A stretch of DNA of 64,000 nt from assembly GCA_026390115.1 (NCBI GenBank), contig JAPLGO010000023.1, positions 62,001 to 126,000 on the forward strand, written 5' to 3'. Position 1 is the first letter of the stretch. Each line of letters opens with the position of its first letter. The notes under the pieces were generated by a model. It made no database searches and was not told where the DNA came from. It saw only the letters and a program-made list of their open reading frames with translations. Source of the stretch: Campylobacterales bacterium. Lineage in GTDB: Bacteria; Campylobacterota; Campylobacteria; Campylobacterales; Sulfurimonadaceae. A program made the translations under genes and the position numbers. This document shows positions 47,192-54,557 of the stretch, piece by piece.

Positions 47192-48826
47192 ATGACAAAC
47201 ATCTTTCAACCAAAACTTTTTTCGCTTTTGAAAAAAGAGATCTCTAAAGAGCAGATTATCTCAGATATATTCGCTGGAATCATTGTGGGCATTGTAGCAC
47301 TTCCACTTGCGATAGCTTTTGCAGTAGCCTCCGGAGTGGCACCGCAAATGGGAATTATTACGGCAGTTATTGCTGGTTTTATCATCTCTTTTTTAGGTGG
47401 AAGCAGAGTTCAAATCGGTGGACCGACAGGTGCTTTTGTAATAATTATTTATGCTCTGGTTGAAAAGTACGGCATTGACGGACTTATGATTTCAACTATT
47501 ATGGCAGGAATTATTTTAGTTTTATTTGGACTGCTCAGATTAGGGTCACTTCTTAGATATTTTCCTCATCCTTTGATTGTAGGCTTTACAAGCGGGATTG
47601 CTGTTGTCATTTTTTCAACTCAAATCAAAGATGCGTTTGGTCTGAATATCGAAAAATTACCTTCAGAATTTTTGGAAAAATGGCACACATATTTTTTAAA
47701 TATTCAAGATACAAATTTTTATGCGCTCTCCATTACCGCTATTACAATTCTGATTGTCATGTATTCAAAACATCTTACTACGAAAGTCCCCGGCTCTTTC
47801 ATAGCCATTATTTTTATAACCGCCGTTGTATCATTTACAAATATTCCAGTCACAACTATAGAATCTTTTTTTGGAACAATTCCAAATGATATAAGTTTCC
47901 ACATTCCTGCATTAGACTTTAGCAACCTAAGCATGTATATCGCCCCAGCTCTCACAATAGCACTTTTAGGCGGTATAGAATCTTTACTCTCAGCTGTCGT
48001 GGCCGATGGTATGATAGGCTCAAATCACCGCTCAAACACGGAGCTGATCGCTCAAGGTATAGCAAATATTGTAACTCCGTTTTTTGGAGGAATTCCTGCC
48101 ACTGGAGCAATTGCAAGAACGGCTACAAATGTAAAAAATGGCGGAAGAACACCGATTGCCGGAATCGTTCATTCATTGACACTCTTTTTAATTATGCTTT
48201 TTTTTGCAGATTTGGCAAAGCTCATCCCGATGTCATGTTTGGCGGGGATTTTGATTGTAGTGGCGTATAACATGAGCGAATGGCGTTCGTTTGTATCTAT
48301 TTTAAGAGGTTCTCCTTTTGATATTGTAGTTTTACTTTCTACTTTTTTCTTGACTGTTATGGTTGATTTAACTATTGCCATAGAGGTGGGTGTAGTTTTA
48401 TCATCGCTTCTCTTTATGAAAAGAATGGCGGATATTGGGACTATGATTCCCAAAGAGATAGATAGTGATTCTATTGAAAATTATGCCAATATTCCTGATG
48501 AAATTGCAGTGTATGAGATAGGCGGTCCACTCTTTTTCGCCTCTGCAAAACAGTATGCACAAACCATCAAAGAAATTGGATTTTCTAGTAAAATTTTGAT
48601 TATTCGCATGCGATATGTTCCTTTTATCGATTCAACAGCTCTTCACAATTTAAGCGAAACCGTAAAAACATTAAAAAATGCCGGGGTGATTATAGTCATG
48701 TCCGGTGTGAATAATGAAGTCTATAAAGATTTAAAAAAACATCATATCGTTGATTTGATAGGAGAAGAAAACATCCTTAAAACTTTTGAAGAAGCTTTAA
48801 ATTATGCTAAAAAAATAATCGATTAA
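47192..48826 (+). CDS. SulP family anion transporter with STAS domain
   Basis: 544 residues: about ten to fourteen membrane segments (about 20-410) and a C-terminal STAS domain (about 435-540). Family motifs ADIFAGIIVGIVALPLAIAFA, GGSRVQIGGPTGAFVIIIYA and the NIVTPFFGGIPATGAIARTATN loop are present, and the STAS part holds RYVPFIDSTALHNLSE. SulP proteins move sulfate, bicarbonate or related anions with Na+ or H+. No carbonic anhydrase or sulfate-assimilation gene is adjacent, so the substrate is open; bicarbonate is attractive for an autotroph but only inferred. Confidence 0.92.
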   Translation: MTNIFQPKLFSLLKKEISKEQIISDIFAGIIVGIVALPLAIAFAVASGVAPQMGIITAVIAGFIISFLGGSRVQIGGPTGAFVIIIYALVEKYGIDGLMISTIMAGIILVLFGLLRLGSLLRYFPHPLIVGFTSGIAVVIFSTQIKDAFGLNIEKLPSEFLEKWHTYFLNIQDTNFYALSITAITILIVMYSKHLTTKVPGSFIAIIFITAVVSFTNIPVTTIESFFGTIPNDISFHIPALDFSNLSMYIAPALTIALLGGIESLLSAVVADGMIGSNHRSNTELIAQGIANIVTPFFGGIPATGAIARTATNVKNGGRTPIAGIVHSLTLFLIMLFFADLAKLIPMSCLAGILIVVAYNMSEWRSFVSILRGSPFDIVVLLSTFFLTVMVDLTIAIEVGVVLSSLLFMKRMADIGTMIPKEIDSDSIENYANIPDEIAVYEIGGPLFFASAKQYAQTIKEIGFSSKILIIRMRYVPFIDSTALHNLSETVKTLKNAGVIIVMSGVNNEVYKDLKKHHIVDLIGEENILKTFEEALNYAKKIID

Positions 48827-48938
48827 GTAAAGAATTAAAAATTTCTTAAACAAGGTGAATATCCTCTCCTTTATGTTAATCTAAAAGTTTTACGAGCTAC
48901 AATAACGCCATAAAATTTGAAAATAAAAAGGAATCAAC

Positions 48939-49325
48939 ATGCCAACAATCAATCGTTATGTAGATATAGATACAGTAGAAAGAGAGAGTAAAAAAGATTA
49001 TATCGATCGCCATTCGCCGTTTATTCACTGTGCAGAAAATGCAAAACATGGTGAAATGTTCGCAGTAACTGTAAAAATGGGCGCAGAATATACACATCCG
49101 GATGATTTTGACCACTACATTGCAAACATTGCACTTTATAATGGCGAAACTCTTTTAGCAAGAGCTGATTTTGTAGCCGGAACTTTAGGAAATGAGAAGT
49201 CTCATACTGAGATCACTTTCAATATCCGACCAATGAGTAAAAAATTAAATCTGGTTGCACATGCATACTGTACAAAACATGGTGTGTGGGAATCAACTCC
49301 AGTAGTCGTAATTGTAGCAGAATAG
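48939..49325 (+). CDS. Class II superoxide reductase (neelaredoxin type)
   Basis: 128 residues with only the iron-His4-Cys centre and no desulforedoxin domain. Ligands by alignment to the archaeal enzyme: His25, His53 and His59 (TYTHPDDFDHYI region), Cys111 and His114 in AHAYCTKHGVWES. The glutamate next to the first His of many members is Arg24 here. It reduces superoxide to peroxide without making oxygen, fitting a microaerophile; the dihaem peroxidase at 0.4 kb could dispose of part of the peroxide only in the periplasm. RBS AAAAGGAA. Followed by a terminator hairpin. Confidence 0.9.
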   Translation: MPTINRYVDIDTVERESKKDYIDRHSPFIHCAENAKHGEMFAVTVKMGAEYTHPDDFDHYIANIALYNGETLLARADFVAGTLGNEKSHTEITFNIRPMSKKLNLVAHAYCTKHGVWESTPVVVIVAE

Positions 49326-49340
49326 TAAAAATCTTTGTAA

Positions 49341-49362
49341 TAAAGTGCTTTATTGCACTTTA
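49341..49362 (+). terminator. Terminator hairpin after superoxide reductase
   Basis: TAAAGTGC and GCACTTTA form a perfect 8-bp stem around TTTATT, 16 bases after the stop. The stem itself contains T-rich bases; the downstream tract is ACTACACTTC, so termination may need Rho or be partial. Confidence 0.5.
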
Positions 49363-49452
49363 CTACACTTCAACTATTAAATACAAAGTAGAATTTAACC
49401 ACACTTTCACTACAATTCCATCAACTATTTTTAAGACAAAAAAGGGTGATAA

Positions 49453-50109
49453 TTGAAGTCTTTTCAAAATCTTGTTCTGCTTCAAAATCTTTACCGCCTC
49501 AAAGCTTTGGGTTTTCATTACAGCAATCCGTTCTCAGTAAATAAAAAGAGCTCAGATGAAATTCCGGCTACCTTAGAACATTTGGCACAGAACATTTCTA
49601 CATGTCATCTTTGTGACTTGAGTAAATCAAGAACGCAAAGTATGAGCGGATATGGAAATTCAAGTGCTGATTTGATGATAATAGATTTTAGTGTTTCTCT
49701 TTCAGATGATTCACAAAATGACTATTACAGCGGAAGGTCTGGGGAAAGTTTGAGAAACATGATGGAAAATGTTTTGCTTTTGAGTGTGGAGGATGTCTAT
49801 TTTACCCATGCTATAAAATGTAAAACGCTCAATTCTAATACTCCCTCACTCTCTGAATGGGACTCTTGCAAATCGCATCTCTTTTCGCAAATAGAGTTTG
49901 TCAAACCTAAAGTAATTGTAACTCTTGGTAATGAAGCGTACTATAAAGTAACCGGAGAGCATGAAAACTTCGAGAATGTAAGAGGACATGTTATAAACTT
50001 TGAAAAGTACAAATTAATACCGATGTATCATCCTCAGTTTTTGCTTAGAAATCCTGAGTTAAAAAAGATAACGCTAAACGATTTAAAAACTATAAAGAGC
50101 TCCTTATGA
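49453..50109 (+). CDS. Uracil-DNA glycosylase family protein (type 4-like, diverged)
   Basis: 218 residues from a TTG (RBS AAAGGGTGAT). The four iron-sulfur cysteines are suggested by CHLCDLSKSRT near 51-54, AIKCKTL, and WDSCKSHL. The late active-site motif is MYHPQFLLRNP with the His retained, and IVTLGNEAYYKVTG is the family core strand. However, the first catalytic motif (normally G-E-A-P-G-x-x-E-D) reads IDFSVSLSDD here, so the water-activating and uracil-recognition side is diverged. It may be an inactive or altered-specificity member. Overlaps the next gene by 4 bases. Confidence 0.75.
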   Translation: MKSFQNLVLLQNLYRLKALGFHYSNPFSVNKKSSDEIPATLEHLAQNISTCHLCDLSKSRTQSMSGYGNSSADLMIIDFSVSLSDDSQNDYYSGRSGESLRNMMENVLLLSVEDVYFTHAIKCKTLNSNTPSLSEWDSCKSHLFSQIEFVKPKVIVTLGNEAYYKVTGEHENFENVRGHVINFEKYKLIPMYHPQFLLRNPELKKITLNDLKTIKSSL

Positions 50110-51404
50110 AAAAAATAATCTTCGCATTTTTACTTTTGCCTTTAATTATCTATGCAAAAAGTCATCTAATATCTCCTGTTCCTATGCCAAAAACATATAT
50201 TCTTGACTTGGACCCGTACCCATGCAGTGAAAGATGTATGCAGGAGTATTTAGACCATGGAATGATTTTCTCATTCCTCTCGCATGCCAATAGTAAACTT
50301 GAAAACAGTGCACATGAAGAGATAAGAATTGCGAATATTTCTACTTTAAATCTAGGAGAGATGACTGCTTATGCTACTTTTATGGCTGAGCTCCAAGAAG
50401 CTCCAAAGGCTGAAGCAGGTGTTGAAGTGATTAGTGGAGTAGAAGAGAGCGGCAAAAAAGTTAAAATTGCCATGCTTCTCCCGTATAAAATCGTAGGAAA
50501 GTATGCTGCATCAACTACAAATGCCGCACTTGCGTATCTTATGACTAAAAATTATTCATTTGAACTTAAAAGTTATAAAATAGAAAACGAAAGCACGCAA
50601 GAGATACAAAAAGCTCTTGCAAAAATTCAACAGGATGGTTTTGAGTATATTATTGCACCGCTCACCCAAGAGGGTGCAGATGTTGTTTCGGCAATAAATC
50701 CAAGTATCAATATCTTTTTTCCGACAATAAATAAAAATGATTCAAATACACAATCAAGTTTTTTGTACTTTGGCGGTATTGACTATAGAGCACAGAGCGA
50801 CTTGCTTATAAAAGAGGCGGTTTCTCCTCTTGTTATCTTTTATGACCAATCAGCTATCGGTAGTAAACTGGCTTTGTACGAGGAGGAACAGTTCAAATTT
50901 GGAGAAATACCCAACAAAAGGGTTATTAAATACTCTATCCCTGTAAAAACTACAAATCTTTCACAATATTTAGAGCAAAAAAGTAACATACAAAATGCCT
51001 CTTTTTTCATTAACACACCTATCGTAAAAACTGGCATGATTATGTCACAGTTAACACTCTATGATGTAAATGCCGCAAATATTCTGTCGACGCAAATAAA
51101 CTATGACCCGCTGCTGCTGTCGATGACGCAGTATGAGGATAGAAAAAAGATGATTGTTGCAAACTCTATTACGCATGCTAACAACTTACTAATAGAGGCG
51201 AATGCACTGCTTGCAAATGATATAGTTTATGATTGGATTAATTACACGACAACTCTAGGGGTTGACTATTTTTTTAGTGTAATTACGCAAAAAAATAGAG
51301 AGTACGATATAGTTTTAGAAAATAATCAAATCAAACATGAAATAGAACTTCTTAAACCTACTAGATATAGATTTGTAAAAAATCAATCAAATTTAGAAGA
51401 GTGA
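50106..51404 (+). CDS. Periplasmic protein with type 1 binding-protein-like fold
   Basis: 432 residues with a signal peptide (KKIIFAFLLLPLIIYAKS). Residues about 118-400 alternate strands and helices as in type 1 periplasmic binding proteins or LpoA-like activators: KVKIAMLLPYKIVGKYAAST, FEYIIAPLTQEGADVV, SPLVIFYDQSAIGSKLA. The N-terminal part has two Cys (PYPCSERCMQEYL). Coupled by a 4-base overlap with the UDG-like gene. An ortholog of an uncharacterised Campylobacterota protein; ligand unknown. Nutrient binding or cell-wall regulation are both possible. Confidence 0.65.
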   Translation: MKKIIFAFLLLPLIIYAKSHLISPVPMPKTYILDLDPYPCSERCMQEYLDHGMIFSFLSHANSKLENSAHEEIRIANISTLNLGEMTAYATFMAELQEAPKAEAGVEVISGVEESGKKVKIAMLLPYKIVGKYAASTTNAALAYLMTKNYSFELKSYKIENESTQEIQKALAKIQQDGFEYIIAPLTQEGADVVSAINPSINIFFPTINKNDSNTQSSFLYFGGIDYRAQSDLLIKEAVSPLVIFYDQSAIGSKLALYEEEQFKFGEIPNKRVIKYSIPVKTTNLSQYLEQKSNIQNASFFINTPIVKTGMIMSQLTLYDVNAANILSTQINYDPLLLSMTQYEDRKKMIVANSITHANNLLIEANALLANDIVYDWINYTTTLGVDYFFSVITQKNREYDIVLENNQIKHEIELLKPTRYRFVKNQSNLEE

Positions 51405-51767
51405 CCCTAAAAGCTCTTTCGTGTGAGCGTTTATCTTTTGAGGTCGTCCCTCAAAGGTGATGTAGGCTAGAGTTATCTGCAGTTCAAAAATTTTTTCATC
51501 CTCTTTATGGATTGTTTGCAAAAGTACAAATGATGCACCGTTCATCTTTAAAAGCGTTGATTTTATATCCAATAAATCCCCAAGCTTAGCACTCGAAAAG
51601 AAATCAGCCATAACTTTTCTAGCCACAAAATGCCCATCTTCCAATACTGGAGTAAGTCCTTTGCGAAAAAAAGCGTCACTTCTCGCTCTTTCGCAAAAGT
51701 TAAGATAATTAGAGTGATAAACAACTCCTCCAGTGTCAGTATCTTCGTAATAGACTCGTAGTTGCAT
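51393..51767 (-). CDS. YbgC/FadM-type acyl-CoA thioesterase
   Basis: 124 residues, hotdog fold: VYYEDTDTGGVVYHSNYLNFCERARSD contains the catalytic Asp of the YbgC family. It hydrolyses short or long acyl-CoAs in the cytoplasm; YbgC itself neighbours tol-pal in other bacteria, here not. Its last bases overlap the end of the converging periplasmic-protein gene. Confidence 0.88.
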   Translation of the reverse strand: MQLRVYYEDTDTGGVVYHSNYLNFCERARSDAFFRKGLTPVLEDGHFVARKVMADFFSSAKLGDLLDIKSTLLKMNGASFVLLQTIHKEDEKIFELQITLAYITFEGRPQKINAHTKELLGSLF

Positions 51768-51803
51768 TGATATTTCCCCATATTTAGCGTATTTAAAAAA
51801 TAT

Positions 51804-52094
51804 TTAAATTAAATAGTCCCCATAAAGGTTCCCATTTTTTTCTATTTTTATTAGTCTTACATCTTCATTTTCCGTAATAAATTTAGTGTAAACAGATAAG
51901 GTCATTGAAACATCTTTGTGACCTAACATTTTGCTAACCCAAATGATATCGGCTCCATTTCTTATGAGCTGTAACGCGAAAGTTTGTCGTAAATTATACA
52001 GTGTTCTTATTTCAATGCAATTTAGCTGTAGTAATTCTTTAAATTTTTTATTGATGATGTCATGATAGTAAAAATGTTTATTCAATGCACTCAT
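51804..52094 (-). pseudogene. Tyrosine recombinase (integrase), C-terminal remnant
   Basis: 96 residues corresponding to the last third of a phage-type integrase: TLYNLRQTFALQLIRNGADIIWVSKMLGHKDVSMTL, then VYTKF with the terminal Tyr. The normal R-H-T-F box reads R-Q-T-F, so one catalytic residue is lost, and no N-terminal part exists upstream: the preceding bases contain istB debris. A degraded mobile element. Confidence 0.8.
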
Positions 52095-52149
52095 AAAAAC
52101 AAAACTATTATTTTTTTTTGATAGTTTATTCTGATTACGGAGATTTTCC

Positions 52150-52606
52150 TCTCATCGGGGCGAATTTCTGAAGAAAACATAAGAAGTATAAAATTATGCA
52201 TATAACCATCAATATTTTTTAGTAACAAACTTATTGTCACAACTATATTTCCTCCAAATACTTTTGCCCTTTGGCTAAATACTAAGTCTGAAGTAAATAT
52301 GGTTGCACTTTTTTCATATCTTGTGAAGATAATTTGAAAAAATGATTTACATCTTCTTTGGACATATTGAAATATCCAACTTCATGAATAATGAGAACAG
52401 ATGGTGTGGCTATATTTTTTAAAAATGCGTCATATCTTTTCTCTACGCTCAAGGGGCATCTCGTTTTTTTGCTTTATTGGCATCTGAGATAAGTTCTATT
52501 ATAGAGGTAAATCTTACTTTATACCTATGAAGAACAGCTTTATATGCCAGAGCAATTGCAAGATGTGTTTTTCCGATACTTGGTTGTCCTAAGAATATAA
52601 TATTTT
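52150..52606 (-). pseudogene. IS21-family IstB ATPase remnant, frameshifted
   Basis: Three minus-strand pieces in different frames together spell IstB: NIIFLGQPSIGKTHLAIAL (Walker A) with YKAVLHRYKVRFTS; then RYDAFLKNIATPSVLII with HEVGYF where IstB has DEVGY; then FTRYEKSATIFTSDL and the end of the family. At least two frameshifts and a Walker B change show decay. No IstA or terminal repeats are visible. Together with the integrase remnant it fills the 592-base gap before marR. Confidence 0.75.
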
Positions 52607-52618
52607 AATTATATATAT

Positions 52619-52640
52619 AATAGTTATTATAATAACTATT
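52619..52640 (+). promoter_or_regulatory. 22-bp perfect palindrome, candidate MarR operator
   Basis: AATAGTTATTA followed by its exact reverse complement, 47 bases before the marR start. MarR regulators bind such palindromes of about 16-22 bp over their own promoter. Base composition is A/T only apart from one G/C pair per half, so chance is not excluded. Confidence 0.55.
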
Positions 52641-52686
52641 TAAGTAATATATTCTTATACTTTCAAAATTATTACAAAGGAAATGT

Positions 52687-53121
52687 ATGAGTTTTAAGTC
52701 AGATAAGTCGATTGCTTTTATGATCGCAAAAACACGGAATATTCTTAAAAGTGAATTAGAAAAAGAGCTTAAACCTTATTCTATATCATATGCCCAGCGG
52801 GTAATTCTCATTCGATTGTGTGAAAAAGACAGATTGACTCAAAAAGAGTTGGCACAAGATACCTATTTTGAGCAATCAAATTTAACACTAATGCTAGATA
52901 AATTAGAGCTAAAAGGGTTAGTAAAACGAGAGCCCAAAGAAAATGATCGAAGAGCTTATCTTGTAATGATAACGGAGAAAGGGAGGGAACTCGAAGACGA
53001 GCTTATTAAATTGGGAGAGAATATTATTGAAAAGGCTTTTAAAGGAATTAGCTCTGAGGAAAAAGAGGGGATGACACATCTTCTTCAAACCATATATGAA
53101 AATCTCAGAAACGCTTTATAA
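52687..53121 (+). CDS. MarR family transcriptional regulator
   Basis: 144 residues, winged helix: RVILIRLCEKDRLTQKELAQ, YFEQSNLTLMLDKLELKGLV (recognition helix) and RREP-like wing VKREPKENDRRAYLVMITEKG. The last residue codons overlap the start of the outer-membrane factor gene (1 base), so it is the first gene of the efflux operon and probably represses it, with release by an aromatic or phenolic ligand. AAAGGAAATGT precedes the start. Confidence 0.92.
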   Translation: MSFKSDKSIAFMIAKTRNILKSELEKELKPYSISYAQRVILIRLCEKDRLTQKELAQDTYFEQSNLTLMLDKLELKGLVKREPKENDRRAYLVMITEKGRELEDELIKLGENIIEKAFKGISSEEKEGMTHLLQTIYENLRNAL

Positions 53122-54557
53122 TGAATATTAAAACGCTTTTAGCTGTTTGTTTATACCTTGTAGTAATTACAGGATGTACTCCTCAAATTGATAAAGCTAC
53201 TGTAATTTCAAAAACAGTTGTGAGTAGTGATTTAGAAAAAAGCATTGACGCATGCAATGATAAAGAATCACAGCTCGTAACCGACTGGTGGAAAGAATAC
53301 GGCGATACGCAGCTGAATAGTATTATTGCCGAAGCCTTCTCAAATGCTCCCTCCATTAAAATCATAGAGGCACGATATGCTCAAGCGAACACTACTATAG
53401 AATCTGCCCAATCTCATAATCTGCCACATTTCTCTGCAAATGCAAGTGTAGTTCGAGAACGCTTCAGTGAAAATCATATTTTTCCGCCGCCATTAGGTGG
53501 AGGTTCGTATACCCAGTATCAGCCATCATTGATGTTAGATTACGATTTTGATTTTTGGAATGCACGAGAATCACGCATTTTGGCTGCAAAAAATAGTGCT
53601 TTATCCCAAAAAGCGACCATAGAAGCTTCAAAAATTGCATTGAGCAGTGCCATTTGTGAAATATATCTTTCGTGGAATTTCGATGAGCAAAAATTTATCG
53701 TGTTAAGCATATTGGAAAAAATGGCTACTGAAGAACTTCATATTATCGAACAACAGTACCATTTGGGATTAATCGATGCTATTGCAATCAATGATAAAAA
53801 AAGCTCCCTTTCCCAAGTCACTCAGCGACTTACCCAACTCAAGCGTGTAATTGAAGGTAAAAAAAAGAGCATTTGCATTTTGGGTGGATTTCTTCCCTCT
53901 TATGCTGATACTATGACGATTCCACATATTGATGATGCATTCAAGGTTCCTTTACCAAAAGAGATTATGCTCAATCTGGTTGCACATCGTGCTGATGTTG
54001 CTATTGCAAAATACATAGCTTTGAGTAAAAGCAATACCATTGAAGAAACAAAAGCTCAGTTTTATCCAAATATCAGTCTCTCTGGACTTATCGGTTTTAC
54101 CTCGTTTAACTGGACAAAACTCATTGATCACTCTTCTTACACCCCTTCCACGGGAATCGCACTGTCACTTCCGTTGTTAGACTGGGGTGAGCGAAAGGCA
54201 AATCTACAAAACAGCGTCAGTGATTACAACAGTTCGGTCTATGAGTATAATGAGGCTGTTATTAAAGCAGCGAATGAGGTTGTAGTACTACTTAAACAGT
54301 ACAAACTCATAGAGTCGCAACGACTTCTCCATGAAGAGGAAATGAATGCTAAAAAAAGCAATGAGATTATTACATTTAAAAAACTTTCTCTTGGACTGAG
54401 TAATAAACTGCCGTATCTCAGCGCAAAAAAGAACTTATTAGAGGGTGAAATCGAAATTCTTTTGCTGAATGAAACAAAATCATTGATTCAAATTGATCTG
54501 ATTAAATCTTTAGGGGGTGGATACACTGATCCGGGGGATATGAATGCATATAAATAA
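53121..54557 (+). CDS. Outer-membrane efflux lipoprotein (NodT/TolC family)
   Basis: 478 residues with a lipobox VITGC (Cys19). Two repeats of the TolC-like fold are seen; WWKEYGDTQLNSIIAEAF near 57-75 is the usual first helix start and the second repeat begins near PKEIMLNLVAHRADVAIAKY. It forms the trimeric outer-membrane channel for the pump encoded downstream. Overlaps the FUSC gene by 14 bases. Confidence 0.9.
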   Translation: MNIKTLLAVCLYLVVITGCTPQIDKATVISKTVVSSDLEKSIDACNDKESQLVTDWWKEYGDTQLNSIIAEAFSNAPSIKIIEARYAQANTTIESAQSHNLPHFSANASVVRERFSENHIFPPPLGGGSYTQYQPSLMLDYDFDFWNARESRILAAKNSALSQKATIEASKIALSSAICEIYLSWNFDEQKFIVLSILEKMATEELHIIEQQYHLGLIDAIAINDKKSSLSQVTQRLTQLKRVIEGKKKSICILGGFLPSYADTMTIPHIDDAFKVPLPKEIMLNLVAHRADVAIAKYIALSKSNTIEETKAQFYPNISLSGLIGFTSFNWTKLIDHSSYTPSTGIALSLPLLDWGERKANLQNSVSDYNSSVYEYNEAVIKAANEVVVLLKQYKLIESQRLLHEEEMNAKKSNEIITFKKLSLGLSNKLPYLSAKKNLLEGEIEILLLNETKSLIQIDLIKSLGGGYTDPGDMNAYK

